Assembly: GCA_963978905.1 (NCBI GenBank)
Contig: OZ022259.1
Coordinates: forward strand, 26,200,068 to 26,264,067
Origin: Trichostrongylus colubriformis
Lineage: Eukaryota > Nematoda > Chromadorea > Rhabditida > Trichostrongylidae
Direction of reading: 5' to 3'
Length of the DNA: 64,000 bases
How positions within the stretch are numbered: the first letter of the stretch is position 1; every line of letters begins with the position of its first letter. Below, piece by piece: positions 30,021-41,938 of the stretch. The notes beneath the pieces were generated by a model. It was not told where the DNA came from. It did no database searches and saw only the letters and a program-made list of their open reading frames with translations. Made by a program: the position numbers and the translations under genes.

Positions 30021-32155
30021 AACATGTCTGCACATGACTAACTTGTCAATAGCATGTCATGACGCATTCTTTCCCGTTCAGGATTAAGCGAAGTCTACAT
30101 CCATGTGGCTCCCAGTTACGCTGATTATTGACACGTCAGTCATGTATAGACTCGTATTTTTCATGATGCACCCCCCCCCCCCCCTTCTCATTCTGTATAG
30201 CAGTCAGGATTGTTCAGTGCTTCACCTTTCTGTATGATAAGAGCGTGACAGGTTGATTTGATCCCGAAGGGTGTATTAACAAGTGGAGTACTAGTCCGAT
30301 CGTAAGCCATAACAAGTATAATCAAACCCGTTCCGACGCATAAAAAACGATTAGCCGCCCCCTACCATTTTTTCACATGTGAATCATCGTGTCGATGAGT
30401 ATATCATTTATCTTACTGTGAACCATTAGAAACTGGATGTGTATGTAATTGCAGCAAATTGCCATAATTTACGTCGGCAGCTAGCTACATATTCTTCAAC
30501 CATTAATATGTATAGCATTTGTAGTGTTATAACCTGTTGACAAAATTAAACCTTTATTACACCAAAAATGCAATGTAAATCAAAACTTCGTTTCCTCTGC
30601 ATGGTGTGCCAGGGATTTTGGTCGGATTTTAGTCATCCAGGCTCAAGATAGGATGAGGGGTGTGAATCAGACGTCACTCGTTGTTGGCAAGTGTACTGCT
30701 GTTTCACCGTAAGCCGGAAGACACCCCTATTTATACGGGTTATCAGCTGTCACACCCAGTCCACGCAACCGTAGTTTCGGTTTAAGTATGTTCAAAGTTG
30801 GTCATATTACTGGTAATCAGGCTATCAGACGATTAGCCTATGGGGCGTAGTTATCGAGATCGATACAGAAGGGTTCTACAATAAGCTTATTCGGTACTTT
30901 ATCCTCTTTTTTCTCAACATTCCTATTTTCCAACAAAGTGGATAGGGGATTCTAGAGAGCCTGTTTTTTCTCTAGAAAGCCCTACAGAATCATTCAACTG
31001 TTTCATAGCCTTGAGGCTTAAAATGGAATGCCTAAGAGGTGAAAATGTGCACTTTTGAACCTGCCCTTCGCTTATGACCGGGCGTGTACCCTTAGGTCAG
31101 GATTTCCGCACGACGACGAGCGGCCTGCGACGCAATGTGTATAAGCTATGCGCGTCACGGTAGTTGGGTCTTAGAAAGATTACACGGTTTATGCTAGGGC
31201 GCGACAGGCAGTTGACTCGTATCCGCTTCGGAACCCAGCAACATGGTGCCCTTACCTCATCCGCATTACTTCGCTTGCGACATGTCACGGTGCGAAATCC
31301 TAACATAGGGGTGCACCCCTTATGATCATGATCGAAAAAGTTGACCTTCTCCGTTCCATGTTGAATCATATGAGGGAAGTAGGGCATCATCGGTCAGTCT
31401 ATTGATACAGTTGAGAACTGTTTGATAAAACCTCGGATGTGAGGGAAGGGCAGGTGGCAAAAGTGCACAGTTTTGTCTGCTGGGTTCTATTCCTAAGCGC
31501 TATAAATGAATGAACAACCAGATGATTCAAAACACGAATATTACTGTTTTGCAGAAACTCCTTACAGAATCGCTTCCCCTAATCGCTTATTGAAGAGTTA
31601 TGAGCCTGACGTGAAGTACTCAGTTTGCTAGGATGCTGATTTAACCGAATAGCAGTGTGGCGCGTAAAAAATTTTATTTGACAAACCGAATATCCGAAAT
31701 GGGACCGCTTCCCGACCGTCCACCGAAGCGAATGTTCCGAGGTAGCCGTCGACATAAAATAAAGCGATTTGAAATTCGCGGCGTGCAGCATATCATCGTT
31801 GGCTGAGTATTCGACGCTGATCACGGGCGACGCTTGGCGCGCCGGTCCGCCTCCGAAGCTGCGCCGATTTTCAGCCCGGCCCAGGCCCGCTGTCACCGCA
31901 CTTGCCGACACACGATCGCAAGAGTCGTCTCTTGTTCTGTAAGGCGTTCAGTCAAGTTGGCACGTGTACTTTTCGCCCCGCTTCTCCATCTTACGTTATT
32001 CAAATCACCTTCCATGCCATTTTGGCCATCCAAGCTGATCGCCGTGTTGCTCACCGGATGTTCTTATATCTAGTAACAATGACAGAATTGTTGCATTATC
32101 GCCTTTTTTGTGATTAGTGCGAAAGTTTAGCCATTTTTTAATTTCCGCGAATTCC
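30021..32155. other. Intergenic region upstream of cgh-1
   Basis: No conserved gene is recognised. There is a run of 14 C at 30171-30184. A short inverted pair, GTGCACTTTTGAACCTGCCC near 31047 against GGGCAGGTGGCAAAAGTGCA near 31448, suggests a decayed element of about 430 bp. A GC-rich stretch at 31820-31900 overlaps a 110-codon minus-strand frame (31911-31579) that has no recognised domain. Confidence 0.5.
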
Positions 32156-32157
32156 AG
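32156..32157 (+). promoter_or_regulatory. Possible spliced-leader acceptor for cgh-1
   Basis: TTTTTTAATTTCCGCGAATT followed by CCAG ends at 32157, 66 nt before the ATG. A pyrimidine-rich stretch and AG fit a trans-splice acceptor, but no leader-spliced read is available. Confidence 0.35.
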
Positions 32158-32223
32158 GTCACAACTGTATTCTTGCAACTGTTATCCTGATTAGCACGTG
32201 TGTTAATCGCACCAGTGAACACC

Positions 32224-35200
32224 ATGAGCGCCGCAGACACGAAAGTCGCTTCTGTAACGACCGATGAGAACTGGAAAGCTGGCCTCGTTCTGCCCGCAAA
32301 GGATAAACGTTTCAAAACCGCGGTATTGATTTTTCAAACTTGTCTAATTGCGAATTCATATGAGAACTGCTGAAAAACCGCTGAAATTTCTTCTTGCAGG
32401 ATGTCACGGATACAAAAGGCGTCGAATTTGAGGATTTTTGCCTCAGTCGTGATTTGCTAATGGGCATCTTCGAGAAAGGATGGGAAAAGCCGAGTCCTAT
32501 TCAGGAGGCTTCCATCGGTGTGGCACTGTCAGGTGAGCTTTTTTTTCGAACCGAAAAACTGGAATATGTGGGGTGGGTAGCAATAATATAGGAGTGGCAG
32601 ACGGCCATTGTTCATACACGGCATGGAAATGGTGAAATCAGAGGACAAAACTCGATAGCTATGATCGGGAGAAACGTGGGTCTGGCGATATTGACGGAAT
32701 AGTCGAAAAAAAAAGTTTGATGCCCGATCTGAGCAATACCTTGTCGCTTCGAACTGCATGCATACTCCATCACCGTACCACTACCTGCATGTGAAATAGG
32801 ATATCAATTGCACTCGCATATTGGTGAACAGGAACTTAGAAGAGTCCTGGATGACAAAAAATGAAAGTCGCTGATATCGACTACAGTGGTCGCAAGGAGG
32901 TGAAGTGGTGCTCATCGAACGATAGTCATCGTGTTTCTGGATGCTCCTTAGTTGATCATTCAGATGGTATCGACGGATGTAGTAGTTAGGATCTTCACCT
33001 GGAAGTCAGGAAAATGTCTGCTGAACATCGACCAATCATTTATGTTGCATAGAACATTCGAGTTTCTCATGTAAAAGGATACGCGAAATGTAATATTGTT
33101 CTAATGTAGTGGTGCTGTGAATGAGGTGATGCTTTAGCGGATCTGACGTCAGAACATAGACTCATTGCTCAGCTGGTTCACCAGCTGTGGAAACCTCCTG
33201 GGAGGGGTTGTACGTACTAAATTTCAGAACGGAGGTCAGAAAAGGTGGTTAAACACTGCGTTATGATGTTGATGAAGGGTGGATTGCGTTCATGGAATGG
33301 GCTGAAATAGATCTGACCGTCGCAACTGTCTCTGCTAGCAATGAATCACGTGCTTAATTCTCGGACCACTATTTTGGTAGCATGCTGTGTGATGAATCGT
33401 TTCTGTCACGGTGGCGGAGTCGTTCCCTGAGGTGCACTGAGTGTATAGACCCCTGGGCTCTCCCGTATAGACCCCTGGGCTCTCCCGTATAGACCCCTGG
33501 GCTCTCCCGTATAGACCCCTGGGCTCTCCCGTATAGGCCCCTGGGCTCTCCCGTATAGGCCCCTGGGCCCCCCGTATAGGCCCTTGGGCTCTCCTGTATA
33601 GGCCCGTGGGCTCTCCCATATTGGTCCCCTTAACTTGCGATGGCTAATGCGCAGCATAAAGCATTAGGCAACCATGGAAGAATGCGAGATGTGGCTACTC
33701 TTCACGATCGCCATGGGCATGGAAACTGAAAGGAGCGGAAGAGCATAAGGGCGCAGCGCTTGTTCAGTCTTCTCTTAGATCCTGCTATCATACGAATTTG
33801 CAGTGTCGTCAGAGCGAGGTTGTTCTTTTTTCACGATACGTCCTGCATTCTTCATGCGTCGCAGCAGTCACAGTTTTCCGCATCTGCGACTTCCCAGGAA
33901 CCGCGAATTTGCTTGTCCTCGATCATAGAATGCTCCAAATGCTCAATGTTTTCACTTCTTATCATACACTGCCTGTTAGGCAGGTGCATATCTGTACATA
34001 TGGCCCTTGTGAATGATGTGTAGTCAAAACCGTGAACTTTATCACTGGGTGCGGATAAAATTATCTGTTTCATCTTTGATGAAATGAGTGCGTACAACGC
34101 ATCGCCCAGATTGGCTTGATCTTTTCTAATGTGGACAGCTGGCAGGCTGTGCGATCATGCGAAGGAAAGTCGTACCTGACTCGTTTTTCAGGTCAGGACA
34201 TCCTTGCTCGTGCAAAGAATGGAACCGGAAAAACTGGTGCATACTGTATACCAGTTATTGAGAAAATCAATCCCGCTGTCAAGAAGATCCAAGCGCTTGT
34301 TATTGTTCCTACTCGCGAGCTTGCCCTTCAGACTTCGCAGATTTGTGTCGAGCTTTCAAAACACATTAAGCTAAAGGTGAGAGTGCAGTAGTACTCGTAG
34401 TTCTACCGGCCCTGCAAATCTTTTTTTTCAGATTATGGTTACCACAGGTGGTACAGACTTGCGTGATGATATCATGCGTTTGAATGGGTCGGTGCACATG
34501 GTGATTGCAACGCCTGGACGTATTCTCGATCTGATGGAGAAAGGAGTAGCCGATATGTCGAACTGTAAAATGCTTGTGCTTGACGAAGCTGACAAATTAC
34601 TCAGTCAGGACTTCCAGGTACTATTATGCATCGGATTATTTTGCGAAACTTCATGAAAATGGGCTTGCACATTGGCCGCTTTGTTTAGGGGATCCTGGAT
34701 CGCCTTATATCGTTTCTGCCGAAGGAGCGTCAGATCATGCTCTATTCAGCTACCTTCCCAATGACTGTTACTGAATTTATGCAGAAACACATGAGAAAAC
34801 CTTACGAAATTAACCTCATGGAGGTAAGCTGCCTTTGTAGTGTAGTGTACTGCGCTCAGTATACGAATTCGTATTTTTATCTTCAATAAATTTGAATTTT
34901 TTCTGAGTCCTTGTGTCTATAAATTTGGGTTTTTCTTCTTTCTGTCTTGGCTAAAAAAGGGCACCCAGACGACTACGTTTCCAGGGCGTGTGAACCCTAG
35001 TGGCAAGAAATAACAGGAAACACATAAATGCTAGTGCTTCCTATACACATAGTTGGGTGACGGTTTGTTTTGGGGTGTACATTTACTGGCTCTCCAGCCA
35101 GGCGCACCCTCTCCGAGCAGTCTGCGTTGACAACTTCCCCTGGTAAATATTCTCCGTAGTTATTTTCCCTCTATTCGTATATCCAAGTAGTCATAGATTT

Positions 35201-36491
35201 AGTTAAGAGGTCACCTGGTAGAACATGAAACATCTGGTTTTGTCTTTGTGGTGGTGTTATTTGGTCCCGCTTCTAAGAGCTTCCTGTCACAGGAAGATTT
35301 GAATAACGTTGCACCGCAGTATTTTTTGCCTTAACTTTTGCACACCCCATAGTGTAGTGTTGACCTCTAGGAATCTCATTTATGTCAATGTTCCCCTCTT
35401 ATTATATTGTGAACCATGATGATAGCGGTACTAACTACCATTGCGCGCAACAGAGTTGCAGCAACGATCAAAAAGGTTCTGTTGACTGTTACATGAACTG
35501 TTTTGAAGTATACAACAGGAAAGTAGTCAAGAGAAGTGGGTAGACTGATTGAAAGCAACGTAGGGAAATTTTGTTAGATCGCCAGACTTCTACTGATATG
35601 TGTGCTGTATGCTTTTTCAAAGTCCTTTTCCCTGTAGAAAAACAGTCTCGGGAAGAATATTTCCCATCCGTTTGTTTCAACAATTCCGTTGCAGCATGGG
35701 TTTCTTTATGATTATTTTGCAGGAACTCACTCTTCTTGGAGTCACTCAGTATTACGCGTATGTACAGGAAAAGCAAAAAGTCCATTGCCTTAATACTTTG
35801 TTCCGCAAGGTACGTTTCTTTCGTATTACAAGTTGTGAGCCGTTGGGGTACATCTGAAAAGGTATCCAAATCATTGGTTTTAGCTCCAAATTAATCAATC
35901 AATTATATTCTGCAACTCAACGCAGCGTGTGGAGCTTCTGGCGAAAAAAATTACCGAAATAGGTTATTCCTGCTACTATATCCATTCAAAGATGGCACAG
36001 AATCATAGAAACCGTGTCTTCCACGATTTTCGTCAGGGTAACTGTCGCAACTTAGTGTGCTCCGATCTGCTTACTCGTGGTACGTTTTTCGTCAATGTTT
36101 TTAATAATGTGACATTCGGTTGTAGTTCACATATATTGGTTTTAGGTATTGATATCCAAGCTGTAAATGTTGTAATCAATTTCGACTTTCCTCGAAATGC
36201 AGAAACCTACCTCCATAGAATTGGCCGGTAGGTTGTTGAAAATTTGCATTGCGTTCGAAATCCTCCAAATCGTAGGAGGCAAAAGTCTTGTTTTCCTTCA
36301 GATCTGGAAGATTTGGCCATCTTGGTGTCGCCATTAATCTGATCACGTATGAGGATCGCCATACACTTCGCCGCATTGAACAAGAGTTGCGCACACAAAT
36401 TGAGCCCATACCGAAAGCCGTCGATCCGAAGTTGTACGTGGCTGATTTCCAAATTGTCGACGACGAAGACAACAGAGCAAATACCAACTGA
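32224..36491 (+). CDS. cgh-1: DDX6/Dhh1/CGH-1 DEAD-box RNA helicase
   Basis: CGH-1 is the nematode DDX6 orthologue: an ATP-dependent RNA helicase of P bodies and germ granules, acting in translational repression, decapping and maternal mRNA protection. The nine exons are 32224-32322, 32400-32532, 34192-34376, 34432-34617, 34689-34823, 35723-35809, 35884-36079, 36146-36227 and 36302-36491. All are GT-AG and in phase, summing to 1293 nt and 430 residues. Motifs in order are Q motif GWEKPSPIQ (60-68), Walker A AKNGTGKT (85-92), PTRELALQ (117-124), TPGR (166-169), DEAD (190-193), SAT (221-223), IIFCNSTQ in exon 7, TRGIDI (near 339-344) and HRIGRSGRFG (364-373). All catalytic motifs are intact. 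Intron 2 is 1659 nt and holds a minisatellite. The start is the first ATG and gives the expected N-terminal length. Confidence 0.97.
33444..33629. repeat. 22-bp minisatellite in cgh-1 intron 2
   Basis: About 8.5 copies of a 22-bp unit, TATAGACCCCTGGGCTCTCC plus CG. The first four are identical, and later ones change A to G (TATAGG) and lose one or two bases. Because 22 is not a multiple of three, the minus-strand frames cycle through [23 protein letters not shown] text, which is not a gene. Confidence 0.92.
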
Positions 36492-37486
36492 GGATGAGGT
36501 ACGAGGCTCTATCGATCGGACGAGCAAATGTTTCTATCTATTCATCCCCATATTATTGTGCTTTCTCTAGTATATTTGCTCGTCACGCTTCCATCTGATC
36601 TCGTTTCTTCGTTCGATGGCTGAGCCTCTATTTCCGCGTTTTCACACCATGCCACGACAATACGTTCCAAATATGTAAACTTTACCTGCTCTTCGTTGTT
36701 TGTCTCTTTGTTCCCAGTTTCTAATTTTGTTCCTAGTTTTTTTATTATGTGCATTTGCAAATGATATTGGTGACATTCAGTGATCACACACACACACCTT
36801 CAAGCGCGCTCTTCATTTTAGAGATCTTTTGTTGCATGTACTGCAGTGTGTAGTTTTTCATTCTTTATATTTTGTAAATTTATGTGCTCACTGCTAATTT
36901 TTTGATAGTTGAGATGAGGACATGTGTTGTGGTAGCGTTCTCAATTATTGTTGTTTGATACGGGCTTTTAACGTGTAGACGGCAGTTTTGCTGTCCGTCT
37001 GTGGATGTCTGGCCTAGTGCCGGGCGAATTTTCGTCAGGTTCCAACATCGTCATCTTTTAGCGGTTTTTTCTGTCTCATAATCTACCATCTTTTGCATAC
37101 TCAATGGCACTGACTGGTGTTGTTCGGTGTGCACGATTTGAGCAGTTTTCCCGCTCGGCAATACCATCTCAACGATTCAACTTGTCATGTCAACCCTGTG
37201 CATAGATAGTTTTAGAGCTCTTACTATATGATGTCTCTTATCCGGTATTGTTGTGCTCGTGTCAACGAAGTTGCATCGTGCATCTGTGTCGGATGGGGTC
37301 ACTACTGCAAGCCTCGTAGGCTGGCATAATAATATACCTAATGGGAAGATTACCCGTTGTTTTAGTGGGCGCGCCTCGGCTGGCCCTGTGTCTCGCCCTC
37401 AGCGCGCCCATGTCTCTCATGTTTGTGTTGAACCCTCAAGTTGTTTCTGCCTGGAGTCATTTCTTTCAAAGTGAATCCATTCGCTT

Positions 37487-37492
37487 AATAAA
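37487..37492 (+). terminator. Candidate cgh-1 poly(A) signal AATAAA
   Basis: CTTAATAAAGATTTGG lies about 1 kb after the cgh-1 stop. The stretch 36492-37486 has no coding signal and is T-rich, consistent with a long 3' UTR. Whether this signal is used is not shown. Confidence 0.35.
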
Positions 37493-37499
37493 GATTTGG

Positions 37500-38619
37500 T
37501 CCAAATTCGTGTTTTCTGGTGTGAAGTAACAAAATCGACGTGGAACCGAAAGGCTGCACTGCACTGTAGCTTGTGCACGAGTGTTTTTTTTTTTACGATG
37601 GAGGCACTAATTGCGAGGTGCCTTATGCTGTAATATTGATAATAGATGTGGTATTATTCTGAAGAAGAGTCTCAGAGGATTGGGAAGGGGAAGGGGATGC
37701 ACCGGAGGGGAAAAATACGAAGGTATCGGGTATCACGGTTTTTTCGGAAGGTTTTTGTGAATTTCACTTTCCTATCGTAATCCATTCAGGTTAGATCTCA
37801 ATATCCACCATATTTATGTTTATGCAACGAAGCGAGGCTTATTTGGGGAACGACAAAGCAACTATGTACTGAGAACAGCTATTAAGTAAACAGTTCAAGA
37901 AAGTACGGCTGGAAATTCAATAGTGGAAGGACGAGCAGTCATTTCGTACAGGCGAGAGGCGTACTAAAAACAGTTCCCTCGATTTCAAATGAGAGGCTAA
38001 CGCATGGCGTACCCGACGATTTGTAGTTGGCCTCAAGCAGCCATATTTTTGTGGATTAAGAGTGTCTCATTTTTGAATGAAGATCCATGGGTAGGCAAAG
38101 TTATAATCAGTATAGTGCGCGATTCAGACGAAATCTGCGTACTGATTGGATAATGATGCGCCTGAACCGTGCGAATCGCGCGATCGATATTATCTGTTTC
38201 CTGCCACCAGTATCGCGCAATCGCCTGAATCGCGAACTCTCAGCAGTACCTATTTTTGCAGCCAGCACGGTATCGGGCACCGGTGGTCGCAACTGATTGA
38301 CCAGCCATCAATTTGGTGTACTTCATCATTCTGCAATCTGATTTTTTTGTATACATCAGAACATCGATAAGCCCTCTCCACCGACTGTAGTTGTGGCGGT
38401 TACACGGCGGGAACTCGAATGGGTTGTATTTTCGCTTTTCCGAGAGGAATATGTTTTTAAGAACGTTTCCAAAGTTTACACGCCTTTTTTTTCTATTTTA
38501 TCTTTTTTTTGTGGTTCACAAATCTTTTATCTTCACTTTATCTTCATCTGATTCGCTGTCCGAAGGTAGACGGAATCACGAATTTCGGTGAATGGTGCAA
38601 GTAATCAGGCAAAAGCATA
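37500..38619. other. No recognised gene downstream of cgh-1
   Basis: I see no conserved exon or intact element. A short inverted pair with CGCGATTCAGACGAAATCTG and TCGCGCAATCGCCTGAATCG words lies around 38115-38240. It is a weak fold-back. Confidence 0.4.
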
Positions 38620-39522
38620 TACAGTAGCGCTCAAAAGTTTTCGGCCAAACGGTTTTTCACTTGTTTTCAATTGCAACTTTTTTGCAACTGCACCGATCTA
38701 AGAGAATTTTTGGCATTTTGTACTTGGAGGTACTGCATACTTAAAGACACCGTTAGGGGCAATTTCGGCAAATTGGGGGATCACGAAAGTAGAGGTGCTC
38801 AGTGATATAACAGAAGAAAAAGAACGACATAAAACGGCGAAAAAACCAAGAAATAGGAACCCGAAATTCCCCTTTCTCTCTCTCGTTCTCTGCGTCTCTG
38901 ATCGGAGTGGACTGAAGACAGGCCAGAGTCTCAACCAGCCGGCCGCGATTGTTGTCCCGCCCCTCGTCGACTCCCCCGGGCGCATAACGGCATAACGGCA
39001 TGACGAGCTGCGGGGCCGCCATAAGACCCCAAGTCGCGTTTTTTTATGCGATTTTCACCAGGTGTGACCCCTTCTGAAGTAGAAGGTTCGTTTCGGAGAA
39101 AATGTACTTCCAGATCTCAGTTTTCCCTTACCCCTAATGGTGCCTTTAATTCACTATTTTGGCGCTCAATGGTGTAAGTTACGTGGTTATATGAAACTTT
39201 TTATTTTTGGAGTGCCATCGCTATGCCGTCCCGCTGTGCCGCTGTCATCAAAAGTCGTGGTCTTTGTACAGAATATCAATGCTCTCTGAGGCTTACGCCT
39301 TTTGTTTTTGTAAAGAAAACCGTTCTTCTTGACCAAGCCTTTTTCTTTTTTTTTTGTGGTCTTGTAGTGAATTCTTGTAAGAATCCATGAAAAGTGTCAA
39401 GTGGCATTCCAGTAGAAGGAAATGTTGGCAATAGGTTCAGGCACCACATATTAAAATTTGGTCAAGTAGAAAAAAAGTTATGGCAAAAAAGTTTTGGCCG
39501 AAGACTTTTGAGCGCTACTGTA
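38620..39522. mobile_element. Tc1/mariner-type element, TACAGTAGCGCTCAAAAG ends, split by an insertion
   Basis: The ends are TACAGTAGCGCTCAAAAGTT followed by TTCGGCC, and GGCCGAAGACTTTTGAGCGC followed by TACTGTA. The 409-bp TTAA element (38741-39149) sits inside it, leaving about 494 bp of host element with no transposase. The nesting dates the Tc1-type insertion as the older event. Confidence 0.85.
38741..39149. mobile_element. TTAA-ended inverted-repeat element, copy 2 (nested)
   Basis: The ends are TTAAAGACACCGTTAGGGG and CCCCTAATGGTGCCTTTAA, identical to those of copy 1 at 20198-20611. The interiors align along their whole length with scattered differences. Confidence 0.88.
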
Positions 39523-40499
39523 AGTGCCCTAGCTTAGCTTTATTCGCAGCTATGCATGGAATTTGAACATCCCAAGGGCCGAAAGCTTTGGCTACATATC
39601 TGAGCAGTTTCATCTCTCTGCTTATCAATTGGTATTGATTACATCATCAGATATTGGATAGCGATTGGTCTCGCTACGTTGTTTATGTGATGTGTTTATG
39701 TGATCTGACCGAATATGTGATCAATTAGGTTTATCAGCTACTCGAAATCGAGTGAATCGCGCATTCCTTAGTAGTCAGTGAAGGCTAGAATTTAACTGTT
39801 CTAAAGCTGAGAGCAGATTTGAAGACGGATTTTATGCATTAAAAACCAATTTCTCTTTCAGACGTGACCTTTGATCTAGGTATTCGATAAATTATCGAAT
39901 AGAGGTGATCGTTTACCCTTAGAGAAATTCCGTGCTTTATTAATTGCCGGGTTCAGGCAGATTCAGGCTCCATATTTCTTTTCGACGTATTTTTTATTTG
40001 AAATTGAAATATTTTGCTCTTTGCCTATATATTTGACAGCCTTCCTACCTCTGACATATTCATATGAATTATGGTTGGTGTCTCGTCGTTCAACTTCATC
40101 TTTATGCTTCATTTTTTGCGTTGAAAAATGGCCGTAGGCTTACACCCCCCACTTCAAGAAGACGTTTTAGTTAAACCCATTGAATTTGCACCATGTACTC
40201 TCTTCGGAAAAGCTTTGCGTTTTTACCGGTGCATTTGTTCGCTGGATACTGGCACAGTAGCATAAGAATTTTATGAAATCTTTTGATTAGTCTGAGTTCA
40301 ATATTTCATTTTTCACTTCTGAGCGATTGTTTTCTTAATTACGCTATTTATACGTGAATAGGAGCAAATACTTATATCAACATCAGTTAGAAATACGGTA
40401 ATGTAACAATTCTGTGCTTAGCACGTATTCTTGAAGGTCAGCCCAACAAAGCCATTTATTCGCATCACTCTTATGGCCGTACCAATATCCCACTCAGTA
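39523..40499. other. No recognised gene or element
   Basis: AT-rich sequence without conserved coding motifs, tandem repeats or long inverted repeats that I can identify. Confidence 0.4.
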
Positions 40500-40620
40500 A
40501 AGTCGCGTTCATACTTTGTGCCGGCAGGGCGTGGCTGCGTATATCTGTGTTTTCACTTCTACAGCATTGTCCCGCTGCCTGCGTCATCTCTGAACCTCGC
40601 CCTTGCCACTCTGCCTCGGG
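40500..40620. mobile_element. CATACTTTG-family miniature element, truncated
   Basis: The left end is GTCGCGTTCATACTTTGTGC with interior GGCAGGGCGTGGCTGCG and CCTGCGTCATCTCTGAACCT. The right half is missing: homology stops at about 40620, where the Penelope-like element begins. Confidence 0.65.
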
Positions 40621-40748
40621 TAGTAATCAAAAATGATTACTGTGATCAAGTGAAGATATGAAGAATGTCACGTAGTTCGTCCTTACTATTTATTTCTGGT
40701 GATAACCGCTTTATTTCAAGGGCCTCAAGAATTTTTCTTTCTACAGGA

Positions 40749-41651
40749 TTCTACACGATCTACAAAAGGTATATAGATGACGTGTTCATTATTGGTTCAT
40801 CGCCTACCGAACTGGAGGAAACCCTTCTTAATTTAAACTCGCAGGATCCCAATATTAGATTCACTGTGGAAAAGCCAAATGAGGAGGGTTACATTCCATA
40901 CTTAAACACAAAAGTGCGCATCAATAATGGAAACAACGAATTACTGTGGTATAAGAAACCGTCATCAAAAAACATACTGGTGCATGCTAGGAGTTGCCAC
41001 CCCCCATTTATCAAAGCCAACATCGTCCAAAACCTGGTAAGGACCAAAGATAATATATGTGACCAACGATCGGACGAGGTGGATTCGGTGGTGGAAAACA
41101 TTTTAAGGGACAACGGTTATACCACAATGCGACCACTCACGTGGAGGCCATATTCCTCACCAGATGGAATATCAATGATAATGCCGTATATTAATGAAAG
41201 AACGGCATCAAGGGTCAACAGTGTGGTCAAGAACTCAAAGCTCCCAATACGATTAATATTCCGTCCTCCGCCCAATCTCAAGCGTATTCTCACATATTCA
41301 AGGGTTTACGAGGATAGATGTGGAAGAGAGGGGTGCAGTTACTGAGATAACCATAAAATATGCCAGCTCCGGGGAACGGTATATCTAATAGAATGCCAAG
41401 GATGTGGGCAAAAGTACGTTGGAGAAACTAAGAGACCGCTCTACAAACGCATTGATGAACACCGCAGAGCATTAGTAAACCCATCATCTTATCCCAATAG
41501 CAGTTTCTCCAATCATCGTACAAAGGTACATGCCCATGAAACACCCCCCACAATCGGTATTAAAGTACTGCACCGCTCAATAGACAATCCTGTAGAAAGA
41601 AAAATTCTTGAGGCCCTTGAAATAAAGCGGTTATCACCAGAAATAAATTAG
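40749..41651 (+). pseudogene. Penelope-like reverse transcriptase and GIY-YIG endonuclease remnant
   Basis: The frame reads YKRYIDDVFIIGSSP (reverse transcriptase active-site region), continues through LNTKVRINNGNNELLWYKKP and ILVHARSCHPPFIKANIVQN, and reaches a cysteine-rich spot RCGREGCSY. A TGA at 41343-41345 interrupts it. The same frame then continues to the TAG at 41649 with GTVYLIECQGCGQKYVGETK and RPLYKRIDEHRRAL, a GIY-YIG endonuclease signature. This RT-plus-GIY-YIG order is diagnostic for Penelope-like elements. The N-terminal half of the reverse transcriptase is absent. The first 28 residues of the longer open frame come from the inverted segment and are not part of the protein. 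Confidence 0.85.
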
Positions 41652-41894
41652 TAAGGACGAACTACGTGACATTCTTCATATCTTCACTTGATCACAGTAA
41701 TCATTTTTGATTACTGCATGATCTCTCTCATATCTACTGTCGTAGCTTCCTCACTATTTAAGGGTGCGACTGGGTGGGTTTACCATTTCCTGCAGCATTC
41801 GTCACTGGCAGGGTGGGTCACGCCAAAAATATTTTTGGGACGGGGCCGTAAGCAATTATATCATATATAATTAGCTAATAACCACAGTTTCAGG

Positions 41895-41938
41895 CTTGAA
41901 GAAGGCGTTATACGCCGAAATATTGCAATATTTTCAAG
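41895..41938 (+). ncRNA. Hammerhead-like three-way junction in the 3' part
   Basis: CTTGAA (41895) pairs with TTCAAG (41933). GGCGT (41904) pairs with ACGCC (41912). ATATT (41920) pairs with AATAT (41927). GAA linkers flank the second stem. Penelope-like elements are known to carry hammerhead ribozymes with CTGATGA and GAAA cores. Here the second core box GAAA is present, but the first is degenerate (TTGAAGA), so activity is doubtful. Confidence 0.3.

Noticed and set aside
30171..30184. Run of 14 C as a functional element
   Set aside because: A simple homopolymer, likely to vary or to be a sequencing artefact.
31579..31911. Minus-strand frame of 110 codons as a divergent gene next to cgh-1
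   Set aside because: No recognised motif and no flanking exon structure; the GC-rich stretch alone can keep a frame open.
33444..33629. CRISPR-like regular repeats
   Set aside because: Units are contiguous with no unique spacers, and the organism is a eukaryote.
33335..33657. Proline/glycine-rich repeat protein on the minus strand
   Set aside because: Produced by the 22-bp minisatellite in an intron of cgh-1.
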